This document shows, one piece after another, positions 27,601 to 34,095 of a stretch of DNA of 64,000 bases. Within the stretch, counting starts at the first letter, position 1. Each line of letters starts with the position of its first letter. This stretch comes from Ischnura elegans (lineage: Eukaryota; Arthropoda; Insecta; Odonata; Coenagrionidae): positions 89,683,851 through 89,747,850 of the forward strand of contig NC_060256.1 in assembly GCF_921293095.1 (NCBI RefSeq). Direction: 5' to 3'. The notes below the pieces were generated by a model that saw only the letters and a program-made list of their open reading frames with translations, ran no database searches and had not been told where the DNA came from. Made by a program: the position numbers and the translations under genes.

Positions 27601-30600
27601 AAGGAAATGAATCGCCATGCGTGAAGGAAAAGACGTTACAAGGTACAAGAAATGGAGACATGCGTTTGGATGCGAGAGGGTGCTCATTTTTCTCTGAAAC
27701 GTACGCAGTATTTCTTTAAGAGATACTTTTTCGCCGCCTGTTGTGCGGATGATGTCACAGCCCAAGAACGTAACTGGCGAGTGATGTAAAGACATTACGT
27801 AAAATTAATTCCAAGCGTGGTAAGATAATTGAGTTTACTGCCATATTAGTTCTGTCATGCAATGGTAATTGTTTTGAAAATGTGGAAATTTTTCAATCAA
27901 GGGAAAGATAGACACTGTCAATAGGCGATTAGGATTGAGTTTGTGTTGGATTAGACCCATAGGACCGATCGAATGAAACAGTAAATGAAATGAGGGGAAA
28001 CGCTTGAACATGTCATTTTAGATTTCAGGCGAGATGGAGTGGAAATGATGCGTAATAATTGTGGCAGAATAGAGGGAGATCAATAGCCTTTTTCGAGCAT
28101 AATAGGCCTGAATCGAAAGATAATTAATTACCCCTGGAGTACGTATTTCAAGCTTTTAGAATTTTAAATGACGATAGATATTTCTTGCGATTCAATGAAA
28201 AGTGATAATTTCAGAGCGCGAAAACTAAGTATAAATGCTGGGAAAAGCCCTTTGACGTCATTATGGTTCCGGATTTTTGAGGCCACCTTGGTGCGAGGCG
28301 ATGAGCGCAGCTACGACGCAGACTGCTTGCAGGTAGCGCTTGGATTAAATAAGGATTATTAATACCTTATCAAACGAAGAAAACTTTCCGACCTTATGCA
28401 CTTTTAATAGGTGATTATTAATACATCTTTCCCTGAGCTCTGTGCCTCTTGCATTGGTAATCTCAGACGATGTAAAACTCCTTAGCATCTGGGTCCCTGT
28501 GACGTCACGTGGAGTGGCATCGCATGGGCGCCAGTCTGGCCTTTTTCAAGTGAGGTTAAAACTGATCATTAACATTTGTATAAACTGGGATTTCTGAAAT
28601 CAAAACTTTGTATATTATGAATACACTAATGTTGGGTAACGAATCGAAATCAATGCATTTCGTTTTTTTTGATGAAGGACATTGCTCTAATGCACTCGAA
28701 AAATATGGGCCACTATTTACCTGATATTTTACAAGCAAAAATTGGCAAAAGAAAGTGCTTGGAGAGCCCATAAATCCAAAACGCAAGCACTGAGGACATG
28801 ATATGAATGTGTTAAGTGACATCAAGGCCATAAAAAGTAAGAATAACTTCCTGCCAGGGAGCTTAAAAAAATTACCCACCTGACGTAGAACGAAGTGGAA
28901 TACATCGTCTTACGCTGATTTCTTATTAGCTAGTGATAATTTCATTACTCGTTAAAAAATACAAACATCAATTGTCAAAAGGATTTAATGTTATGACGAA
29001 ATCCTGATTATAAAATAGCCGAAGTATTATTTCAGACGCGATACCGTGGAAATAGTTAACGCTAATTATTCCATGTGGTTTTTCTCCGAATATTTGTGGA
29101 AAGAGGAAGCGCTATCAAATTTAAAATTCAATTAGCCATTGACTGCTAACGAGTCGACTCAGGAAATTTCCAATCACTGGTGCGTATAAGACAAGCAGTC
29201 AATAAAGCAAGGCTGGAACGAGGAAAGCGGAGGAACTTTGATTATCGGCTACCCTGAAAGAAAAGGGCTTGGTGTTAAGGTCAAGGAATCATTTGGTGTT
29301 CAATGTAACAATAAATTTTTTTGTGATTATCCACGAACATTTTATTTCACCGACTTACGTTTCGGTATGTTTATTGCCATTATAAAGTTAATTCGCCGTA
29401 GCCTTCGTTAATCAAATTAATTGTAAATAGGAATTTCCATGCGTTATTTTTTGCCATATTAAGCATCCTCCGTTTCCACAAGGTATCGCCTGCCAAATTA
29501 AAAATATCTGATCTCAAATAATCGTTGATTACAGCTAAAAATAGCGTCGAAAGAAAAGAAAAAACTACATTTATTGATAGCCGGTTGTTGCTTAGAAATT
29601 CAGTATGATGTTCAGATCGTAAGGCAATCTAAATATTTATGACACTTCTCATTTTTAGCTTATATATTGAAATTCAATTCTTAGAAATCGTATATTTATG
29701 ACAGCTAGTGCGAATAGGTCTCGATGAAGAGTCAAATCTAGTATTATATGTTTAATTTCTTCTTTTCGCTCTCTTGTTTCATGATAGCTATTTTGTGATA
29801 ACTAATTGCGTGCTAGTGAAACTTATCGCGATAGCGAAATAAGGCGATTTAAGTTCGTTAATTCTGCGAGGGAAAAACTCTCCATTGACCTGAACTTGAA
29901 CTATAGGACACTTCGAACCAGGAAGGAAAAATGACTCCTCCATCGCCTAACTGGTGGATATAACACCCGGTGCTAAATAAGGAGCTCCTGGAAATAAAAA
30001 ATCACTTCGTTGTGCATTCCACACTAATGCACTGCATTAAACAAGTAACTTTGTTCACAGTCACGTGAATGGTTTCAAAATTATTTAAAACAAGGGTGAA
30101 ATACTTAAAAAGAAAAAAAATAATTTGGCTTAGCAAGGCTTTGAACCCGGATCTCTTATTTATAGGTCGGGTATGCTATCAGTTACAAGAATAGAATGCC
30201 GAATCAATTAAAATAAGGCGTAGTGTAACTGATATCACAACAAACAGGTAAGTGGGGGATACAGGTTCGAAATGAGATCATGCCAAATGACGTTTGCACC
30301 TTTGATGTAATTTCCACTGTAATACTTTGTTGTACCAACCATAGTAACAATGATTCTACGTCAAGGTACGAGTATGGATTATATGAAGAGAATTTTCATT
30401 TCCCATTTCATGGTTCTCCGAAGTAAATCCTCAAACGTTGAACTTGAGATCCTGTTTGGAATCCAGATTGTGGTGTAATATTTTTTTTTCGTCTCGATGG
30501 AATTTTTGCTTGCCATTGCACCCAAGTTGAGAATCCCGTTAGGTTCACCGCTGAAGTGTCCATGATTATCGCTTAAGGCCTGGTTAAATGGTGTATTGAC

Positions 30601-31325
30601 ACGCACGAGTTAATGTCGGATTGGATGAACCCGAGAATGAAAGCAAAAACACACTACGTATCTTCCCAACTTGCGCGTATGAATGAACAGAAAATGGACC
30701 CTGTTCTAATTTGGTTCATGTATTCCTACATGTTCCGTTTCGGTTCACAAAAATCATTCATGCAGTAAGGCCTGGCTACATGGTACATTAGCATGTACTA
30801 GTTAATGTTTAAATGTATGAACGCGTGAATGAACACGAAAATGCACCGTTTAACCTCCCAACTAGTGCAAACGCATGAACAGAAATTAGAACCTGTTCTA
30901 ATTTGGTTCGTGCATTCGTACTTATTCCGTTCCAGTCCACGAAAATCGTTCATTTTATTTCGGATACAGCTCTTATCGGCCATTTTATACCAGGGTAATC
31001 AACAAATTTAGCGAGTAAACGTACACGAACAGCCATGCCCTGGATCGGGAAACGTACCCAGGCGGGAAACGAACCCTCGCGACCTCTTCATTGGCAGGCG
31101 AGGACGTTACCCCGCCGCCACCGAGGCCGGCGAAACTGTACAAGTTCATGTACTAGACTACTGCGCGTCAGCATGTGTCGCGTAACCAGGACTTAAAGAA
31201 ATAAGCGTAGCTTTTATTTCCAAATATCGACTTTTACACTTACGTGCGTAAACGGTGGACCATAGAGAGAGCAGGAAGATCAGTTGAAAGCTCCGGTGTA
31301 GTCGGCTGGCCGTCTTCGTTTCCAT
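9318..31325 (-). CDS. Protease A: CLIP-domain trypsin-like serine protease, seven exons (complete model)
   Basis: Seven exons join with consistent phases: 31325-31244, 21423-21272, 17017-16711, 15239-15143, 12050-11851, 10525-10427 and 9637-9318. The coding length is 1257 bases, giving 418 residues plus stop. Order: signal peptide (1-27); clip domain with six cysteines (34, 44, 50, 75, 85, 86); Gly-rich linker; activation cleavage after Arg158 with new N-terminus IFGG; catalytic His203 (TAAHC), Asp266 (DIALL) and Ser362 (GDSGGPL). Asp356, six residues before Ser362, predicts trypsin-like cleavage after Arg/Lys. Known for the family: secreted zymogens acting in haemolymph cascades (Toll activation, prophenoloxidase activation). 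The Easter/PPAF-like layout, including the extra Cys pair after the His exon, suggests the CLIPB class. The exact substrate is unknown. Introns are full of transposons, and intron 1 is 9.8 kb. Main uncertainty: whether an extra exon hides in intron 1. Confidence 0.88.
9860..10100. other. GC-rich purine tract in intron 6 of protease A
   Basis: CGCCCCGGGGCCGGG, then GGAGGGGGAGGAGAGGAAGGG and GGAACGGGAGAGGGAAAA. It is much richer in G and A than the AT-rich intron around it. No frame with recognisable protein. Could be a decayed GC-rich transposon or an imported simple sequence. Confidence 0.5.
10427..10525 (-). CDS. Protease A exon 6: PICLP / AGWG exon
   Basis: 99 bp, ATTTTCAG acceptor and GTGAGTATT donor. 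It encodes DYIIPICLPNGAAITKRY followed by ESMIVAGWGRTEN. PICLP carries the cysteine that pairs with the light chain, and VAGWG is a conserved strand of chymotrypsin-fold proteases. It enters and leaves in phase 1. The equivalent exon of protease B has the same length and about three quarters identical residues. Confidence 0.92.
11439..11822. mobile_element. Hairpin MITE with CAGGGTGTCCC ends
   Basis: TA-flanked element whose two arms (about 11441-11605 and 11660-11820) are reverse complements, each beginning CAGGGTGTCCCATTTAT. The short centre includes GAATTGCCGAATG. TA target and long arms suggest a foldback Tc1/mariner derivative. It ends about 29 bp from the protease A exon 5 donor. Confidence 0.85.
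11851..12050 (-). CDS. Protease A exon 5: catalytic aspartate exon
   Basis: 200 bp, TTTTTACAG acceptor and GTGAGTGATT donor. It encodes VGVRLGEHNTETEPDC, an RLCADPAQDF stretch with an extra cysteine pair, HPQYQSESRDKHH and DIALLRL (catalytic Asp266). The DC...LCAD cysteine pair in the surface loop is typical of Easter/PPAF-like CLIP proteases. A hairpin MITE ends only about 29 bp beyond the donor. Confidence 0.93.
12300..13370 (-). pseudogene. Degraded LINE ORF2 3' part (intron 4 of protease A)
   Basis: Minus strand, 13365-13180: AHKTQAIISGNSRLL, LPPIRLQTSIVKL and RYLGIILSTNFIW, resembling the segment after the RT active site in Jockey-like LINEs. Further on, 12480-12310: KRSFLYVGPKVFNVLP, a C-terminal motif. 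The DNA between is AT-rich and decayed. Same strand as the protease. Confidence 0.6.
13482..14144 (+). mobile_element. 660-bp TA-flanked MITE, copy 3 (intron 4 of protease A)
   Basis: Full-length copy, 663 bp, with both ends and the GTGACGTCAC palindrome near 13953. It lies in the intron between the His and Asp exons, on the opposite strand to the gene. Confidence 0.9.
14350..15000 (+). pseudogene. Degraded LINE reverse transcriptase, RTE-like lineage
   Basis: MKGNCTRKTILALGLL, FVDLEKNLLYNLKWNLM, VYRNLVAEIKPGQ and GKGVRQGCTLS are RT domain motifs; a frame slip follows TLSLP, after which FNVYIKKAVCEMKEKA and RFVDDKAVIAKK continue. The active site is VDD instead of the usual ADD. Related 3' sequence occurs at 36186-36530. 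Confidence 0.7.
15143..15239 (-). CDS. Protease A exon 4: catalytic histidine exon
   Basis: 97 bp, TTTTTCAG acceptor and GTAAGTA donor. It encodes TGRQFLCGGVLISNRYV followed by LTAAHCVRGIG. The histidine of TAAHC is the catalytic base (residue 203), and the two cysteines form the conserved His-loop disulphide. It enters in phase 1 and leaves in phase 2, joining the neighbours exactly. It is too short to appear as a free-standing ORF. Confidence 0.9.
15770..15915 (+). mobile_element. LINE 3' tail (GTAGATGTAGATG family)
   Basis: GTGGTGTGCATGTGGGAGTCC, GATCACCCCCTGCCAAACACC, GGTGGCTCGC, then TATTATGTAGATGTTGTAGATGTAGATG. Same tail as 52545, 55335 and 63470. A preceding GCACATGTTGTGGTGT unit is duplicated. 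Confidence 0.75.
15976..16143. mobile_element. Inverted-repeat element with GC-rich centre
   Basis: Arms GGTTAACCTCGTCTTGTGTC and GACGCAAGACCTGGGTTAAC flank a GC-rich core containing GCCGCCATCGTTGACG and CTGCTGCTGGCGGC. In intron 3 of protease A. Likely a MITE. Confidence 0.5.
16270..16630 (+). pseudogene. LINE fragment, C-terminal RT region
   Basis: LNKIQRKAVRSVKN, a stop, then NQMFSESGWELLEAQRLRDRL, and NSFFPRTI-like FVFPPNYK. The downstream CGTAAACGGCTGTTGTCCTAACACCC tail matches the minus-strand tail near 53210. Distinct from but related to the 51190 LINE. Confidence 0.6.
16711..17017 (-). CDS. Protease A exon 3: end of clip domain, Gly-rich linker, activation site
   Basis: 307 bp between a TTCCCAG acceptor and a GTGAGTA donor. 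It opens with GNRPFVCCPN, supplying the last two clip cysteines. A Pro/Ser/Thr linker follows, then two imperfect GNQGGGGG repeats. Next is TDICGADANDR|IFGGEE, the zymogen cleavage site. Cys151 of TDICG should tether the light chain to the catalytic domain by a disulphide, as in the family. The exon then starts the protease domain (EYPWLALLQY). Confidence 0.92.
17265..17509. mobile_element. Inverted-repeat element with 48-bp arms
   Basis: Arms 17265-17312 and 17462-17509 are reverse complements with one or two differences (ATTTCGTCCGTACGACATG ... CATGTCGTACGGACGAAAT). The centre of about 150 bp is AT-rich. In DNA just upstream of protease A exon 3 (intron 2). Confidence 0.7.
18324..18772. mobile_element. 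CCTGAATCAC inverted-repeat MITE rich in GATCGCGATC
   Basis: Ends CCTGAATCACTCGATCATTT and AAATGATCGTGTGATTCAGG. Many short TCGCGA/GATC palindromes inside. A related element lies at about 6250-6685. No coding frame. Confidence 0.7.
19309..19680 (+). repeat. Tandem duplication of ~180 bp
   Basis: GCATGTGAATTCTATTAGATCAG through CCAATGATGGCTTTG occurs at about 19340 and again at 19520, with GGCATAAATGCGAAAA-type ends. It lies inside an element bounded by CTGACAGGCA (19118) and TGCCTGTCAG (19778). Confidence 0.65.
19858..20225 (+). repeat. Four-unit tandem array, ~90-bp period
   Basis: Each unit has CAACCAGTTTTACAATC, AAAAGTCTGGAAA, ATGATAGTGTGAGAAGTTTG and AAAGTCAGGNAGTCATCTT. Units start near 19860, 19945, 20026 and 20114, with part of a fifth at 20199. 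Units 1/3/5 (CAACCAG) and 2/4 (AAAAAACAG) alternate, so the higher-order unit may be ~170 bp. Confidence 0.65.
20237..20545 (+). mobile_element. CAGGGGCGTAGC MITE, copy 1
   Basis: Starts CAGGGGCGTAGCTAGGAATA and ends CTCGCTGCGCCACTG. Interior includes GGCGCAACTAATACTTACG. hAT-like termini. Its relative 21540-21847 is in the opposite orientation 1 kb away. Confidence 0.7.
21272..21423 (-). CDS. Protease A exon 2: N-terminal part of the clip domain
   Basis: 152 bp between a TTTCAG acceptor and a GTGCGT donor. It encodes 51 residues beginning NFGGQCQTPNGQQGQCI and ending SQCGFQ, with four of the six clip cysteines. The Cys spacing and the LPPSTVDFLRRSQCG stretch are characteristic of clip domains. 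The first codon is split with exon 1 (phase 1), and the exon ends in phase 0. Confidence 0.9.
21540..21847 (-). mobile_element. CAGGGGCGTAGC MITE, copy 2
   Basis: Reverse copy of 20237-20545: starts AGTGGTGTAGCGAGG with a long G run (21546-21559) and ends CCAAGCTGCGCCCCTGA. It lies about 115 bp from the protease A clip exon. Confidence 0.7.
22245..22341 (+). mobile_element. LINE 3' tail cut by MITE copy 4
   Basis: GGTGTGCATGTGGGATTAC, GATCACCCCCTACCAAACACC and GGCTGGCTCGCAAGATA, then directly MITE copy 4. Confidence 0.7.
22342..23000 (+). mobile_element. 660-bp TA-flanked MITE, copy 4 (intron 1 of protease A)
   Basis: Full-length copy, 659 bp, inserted exactly at the end of a LINE tail (22245-22341). 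The GTGACGTCAC palindrome is present. Confidence 0.9.
23206..23442. mobile_element. AGGCCTGG-type hairpin MITE (intron 1 of protease A)
   Basis: Recognised by GGTTACACGATACATCACAC at one end, GAACCTGTTCTAATTTGG in the middle, and GTGTACCGTGTAAACAGGCC at the other end. Confidence 0.7.
23682..24000 (+). repeat. Diverged tandem duplication, ~165 bp
   Basis: TTGGCAACACTGTAATG...TATCTCGTCTCGTTCACCCCAA and TTGGCAACACTTTCATTGG...TATCTCGTCTCGTTCTCTCCAA. Both lie in intron 1 of protease A. Confidence 0.55.
24001..26684. other. Intron 1 of protease A, unassigned part
   Basis: AT-rich. The ~80-bp segment at 24262-24340 (GGGTTATTGCGGTGGGCTTTAG) recurs in diverged form at 25182-25260. The 97-codon frame 24590-24883 has no motif. 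A degraded SINE-like GTAGGTCCGTGGGTCGAC head lies near 25800. Confidence 0.35.
26685..26862 (-). repeat. Dispersed repeat with ACGTAATATTACGT palindromes, copy 1
   Basis: Contains two AATATTAC palindromes (about 26786 and 26826) and GCATACAAAGCC. It is the reverse complement of 31685-31860 with moderate divergence (CAGTAAACTGGA-type motif shared). Within intron 1 of protease A. Confidence 0.6.
26880..27165 (+). mobile_element. LINE-like 3' tail with TTCTA repeats
   Basis: AT-rich 3' UTR-like DNA ending GGACAAACTTGTCCCGGAATAATAAATG and TTCTATTCTATTCTAC, a tail shape usual for Jockey-type LINEs. No coding part survives. Confidence 0.5.
27210..27300 (-). pseudogene. Short LINE RT fragment
   Basis: Minus strand encodes LEYAASIWDPMQKDLIHDL, the conserved VEYASSVWDP motif after the RT domain in CR1/Jockey-like LINEs. 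About 90 bp. Confidence 0.6.
27301..28100. other. Intron 1 of protease A, unassigned part with overlapping frames
   Basis: Opposed open frames of 127 codons (minus, 27412-27795) and 101 codons (plus, 27414-27719) overlap in locally GC-richer DNA. Neither shows a family I recognise. May be a degraded retroelement. Confidence 0.3.
28101..28690 (+). mobile_element. 660-bp TA-flanked MITE, copy 5 (decayed)
   Basis: The 5' terminal sequence is lost or scrambled; recognisable from GGCCTGAATCGAAAG onward. Several internal deletions, for example around 28270-28340. The CRE-like GTGACGTCAC survives near 28500. The right end reads GATGAAGGACATTGCTCTA, a degraded terminus. An older copy than the others. 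Confidence 0.8.
28691..30574. other. Intron 1 of protease A, unassigned part
   Basis: AT-rich. A tRNA-like stretch near 30130-30190 (GGCTTTGAACCCGGATC, a box B on the minus strand) suggests an old SINE. Otherwise nothing recognised. Confidence 0.35.
30575..30768. mobile_element. AGGCCTGG-type hairpin MITE, partial
   Basis: AAGGCCTGGTTAAATGGTG start, CTGTTCTAATTTGGTTCATG middle. The right end is cut at the start of the next copy (30771). Two copies lie head to tail. Confidence 0.65.
30771..31195. mobile_element. AGGCCTGG-type hairpin MITE interrupted by a SINE
   Basis: Starts AAGGCCTGGCTACATGG, has CTGTTCTAATTTGGTTCG in the centre, and ends CGCGTAACCAGGACTT. About 140 bp including a tRNA-SINE fragment (31035-31131) breaks the right arm. 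It ends about 50 bp from the protease A exon 1 donor. Confidence 0.65.
31035..31131 (-). mobile_element. tRNA-derived SINE fragment nested in a hairpin MITE
   Basis: On the minus strand: GCCGGCCTCGGTGGCGGCGG, CTCGCCTGCC, then GAGGGTTCGTTTCCCGCC. It is the same head as the other SINEs. It interrupts the AGGCCTGG-type hairpin 30771-31195 and lies in intron 1 of protease A, about 110 bp from the exon 1 donor. Confidence 0.65.
31244..31325 (-). CDS. Protease A exon 1: start codon and signal peptide
   Basis: The ATG at 31325 opens 27 residues: a basic start (METKTASRLHR), a hydrophobic core (FQLIFLLSLW), and an Ala-Tyr-Ala-like end (STVYA) typical of a signal peptidase site. The exon ends at a GTAAGTG donor leaving one base (phase 1), which fits the clip exon. 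An in-frame ATG lies further upstream, but this one sits directly before the basic and hydrophobic stretch. The join to exon 2 across 9.8 kb rests on phase and domain logic, not transcripts. Confidence 0.72.
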
Positions 31326-31600
31326 GGCGACCGAGTGAGGATTGGCACGGGTCACCGGAGTTTTAGTGGAGGCAGATGCACATTCACGCACGCGTGTTCA
31401 GTGGACGCCCAGAGACGAAGCACTGCGGCGCCGAGGCCGCGTAGACGTAAGGACGAGACGTCAAAGGGGATTTGGAGGGGGGGGGGGGGGAATAAAGGGA
31501 AGTGGGGGGAAGGGGTGGAGAACTTGGCTGCGGAAAGCAAACAGGCGTGACTATTAACCGTTGCAAACCTCTGTCACCCGAGTGGGAAAACCAACATCTC
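31326..31600 (-). promoter_or_regulatory. 5' UTR / promoter region of protease A
   Basis: About 250 bp of unusually GC- and CpG-rich DNA directly upstream of the start codon, in an otherwise AT-rich region. It includes a run of 14 G on the plus strand (31477-31490) followed by three further G tracts, and an AATAAA / TTTATT box at about 31491 that could act as a weak TATA-like element on the minus strand. Assignment as promoter is inference from position and composition. No initiator could be fixed. Confidence 0.35.
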
Positions 31601-31684
31601 GAAAGGCAGTCTTTCGATTTAAAACAAAGTGCACCATATTAAAGCTCTTTTATTTTGCGTTTACTAATGGCATTAACACCTTGC

Positions 31685-31860
31685 GTGCCATGGGCGTAAT
31701 ATTACGTCCTGCTAATCCTTCCGACGATTACCATGGACGTAATATTACGTCTTTCTATTTTATTAACTTTTTTTGCGTGAAGCTGTAATATTTCGTCCAT
31801 GGTATTTATCCAGTTTACTGCTTCGTGGTTCTGTTATTTGAAAAATTAACTGCTCCGTGG
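31685..31860 (+). repeat. Dispersed repeat with ACGTAATATTACGT palindromes, copy 2
   Basis: GGGCGTAATATTACGTCC and GGACGTAATATTACGTC about 45 bp apart, then TGCGTGAAGCTGTAATATT and CAGTTTACTGC. Lies upstream of the protease A promoter region. Confidence 0.6.
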
Positions 31861-32093
31861 AGTTATTGCCCAATTCTGCCCTCCTGACTGCGCCACTTGC
31901 TTGGCGATGGCTGGAAGGTTTTTTTTCAGACTCTCTGTCCACGGAGGGAAGGGTTGATGTGGAAGAGTGACGGAATTATCGCGAGAGAAGTTTCATCGGC
32001 CCGCCGCACCGTCGGGAATGCGCGATTGTTGCGTCCACGTAGCCGAGGACTAGGCGCTTCTTTGCTCTTTCCGACCGGCATGGTAGTCGAAAA

Positions 32094-32740
32094 TAGGGTA
32101 GTTTCCTTCAAAAAAGAAAACGAAAGGTATTGATTGCGATTCGTTACCCACCACGTATTCATAATATACAAATTATTTTGTTTTAGAAATCCCGGTTTTG
32201 ACGAATGGCAATGGTCAATTTTATCCTCATTTGAAAAAGGCCAGATTGGTGCCCATGCGATGCCACTACACGTGACGTCACAGGGACCTAGTTTCTATAC
32301 GAGTAGATAGGAGTTTTACATCGTCTGAGATTACCAATGCATGCATGGGACACAGAGCTCAGGGAAGCATGTCTTAATAATCACCTATTAAAACTACCTA
32401 AGGTCGGAAAGTTTCCTTCGTTTGATAAGGTATTAATAATCAAGCGCTACCAGCTAGCAGGGTACTCTGCTACCTGCTGGCAGCCTGCGTCGTATCAGCG
32501 TTCAAAGCCTCGCCCCAAGGTCACCTCACTTGCGGCCGCGGGAACCAGAAATACATCACACGGAGTTTTCCCAGCATTCTTACTTATCCGTCGCGTTTTC
32601 GCGCGCTTGAAAATTTTCACTTTTCATTTAATCGCAAAAAATAGATATCGTCAATTAAAAATCTAAGAGCGTGAAATACATAATCCAGGAGTAATAATCT
32701 TTCGATTTAGGCAATAAAAAAATTATAGGAAACCACCCTA
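32094..32740 (-). mobile_element. 660-bp TA-flanked MITE, copy 6
   Basis: Reverse-oriented copy, 647 bp, both termini intact, about 770 bp upstream of the protease A start codon. It carries GTGACGTCAC near 32272. Confidence 0.9.
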
Positions 32741-34095
32741 TTGGAGAGAATAACATTCTTCTTATGACTAAATGATAAACATGTTGCAGTACATGTATCC
32801 AGGTTAAATTTTTATCATTATCATTGGTGGATGCCTGAACAACAATCGGTAATACTTAAATGGCATAAGGTATGAAGTCTCTAATTTGCCATGAGGAAGT
32901 CTGATCGGGTGAAATGAGATAGGTAGGAGAAAAATATCTTATTAACATCGTATTTCCGTGGAAGGAATAAACTTATGATGGTAACTAATTAGGTAAGTTA
33001 CCATCTAAATAGATATACCGAGCGAAGTTAGGAATACATTAGGAGCAAATACGTAGGAATTCGATTAATAAAACACGGAGGTATAATCTTTTTCCGTAAG
33101 ATTTAATGATTAACATAATGAAATGGATGTATTCACGTAAATTTTTATAGATGAACATTGTTAGATACCTGAACTATAATAATTGAAAAGGTAAGTGTGT
33201 AAATGAGGTTACATACTAACATATTCTCATACCCATGTACAATTTTTGTACTGATGTTGTTCTTTTTTTTACCAAACCACCCAATATTCCCAATGAGCCC
33301 ATTATAGATCTCCAATGAGCCCATTTTCTCCTTGAGAGGGGAATTTAAATCCAAAAATTCCCTACCCAGACTAACCCAAGACTTAATTATACCCCGTATC
33401 TATGAAGGACGATCAACATTTGGATTCTTCTATTATGAATTACCTATTTCCACTCATTTATTATTCATGCATGTTGAAAATCTTTTAAGGCTGTCGAAAA
33501 TCTATATGAAATTTCATTGCATGATTTTAAAATTATAAATTATAAATTTTGAGTTCATTTGTCGTTTATTGTTTTATTGAATTCCCCCCTACGACCTTAT
33601 ACTTATTCCCATTAAATTCAAAGATTATTGCGCCTACTTTCTTTACCTCTTTGTATTTGACCTTGAGTGTTAAATCTATATACACTATCCCATTGATCGT
33701 GTGTCACTTTTGACCTCTAATTTTAGTGTCTTCCCTATGTGGTAAATTCATGAAAATTGGCATACTTATTGGGAAAAGTCGTATGTTTTATTGAGTGTTA
33801 GCAAAATTTTACAATTTTGAACTTTTAACCTCACAATGTGGGTAAAAACGAAAATCTAAAATTTACCTTATGTACTAACCAAATTTGCTCGTATGTAATT
33901 TGTTGGTATATAATGTTAAAAAATTCGAGATTTAATAAATTCTGAATGTCATTGACAAAGATGTCATTTCTTTTGTTTTCGGGCGCGAGAATAACGAAAA
34001 AAATACACTTTTATTTACGAAAATTCAACCGTTGAGCCAGTAAGGTCAATGCCAAGGTCACTGGAGTGACATGAAGAATAGCATACCAACAAAGG
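32741..34095. other. Unassigned AT-rich intergenic DNA
   Basis: Weak internal duplication: TTTTTATCATTATCATTGGTGG (about 32812) and TTTTTATAGATGAACATTGTTAG (about 33142) each precede GATACCTGAAC/ATGCCTGAAC. No gene. Confidence 0.35.

Noticed and set aside
27412-27795. 127-codon frame possibly encoding a retroelement protein
   Set aside because: The opening VTFLGCDIIRTTGGEKV looked pol-like, but no second motif follows and the opposite strand is equally open.
31466-31476. NF-kB site (GGGGATTTGG) in the protease A promoter
   Set aside because: The 3' half does not fit GGGRNNYYCC; in a G-rich tract such near matches are expected.
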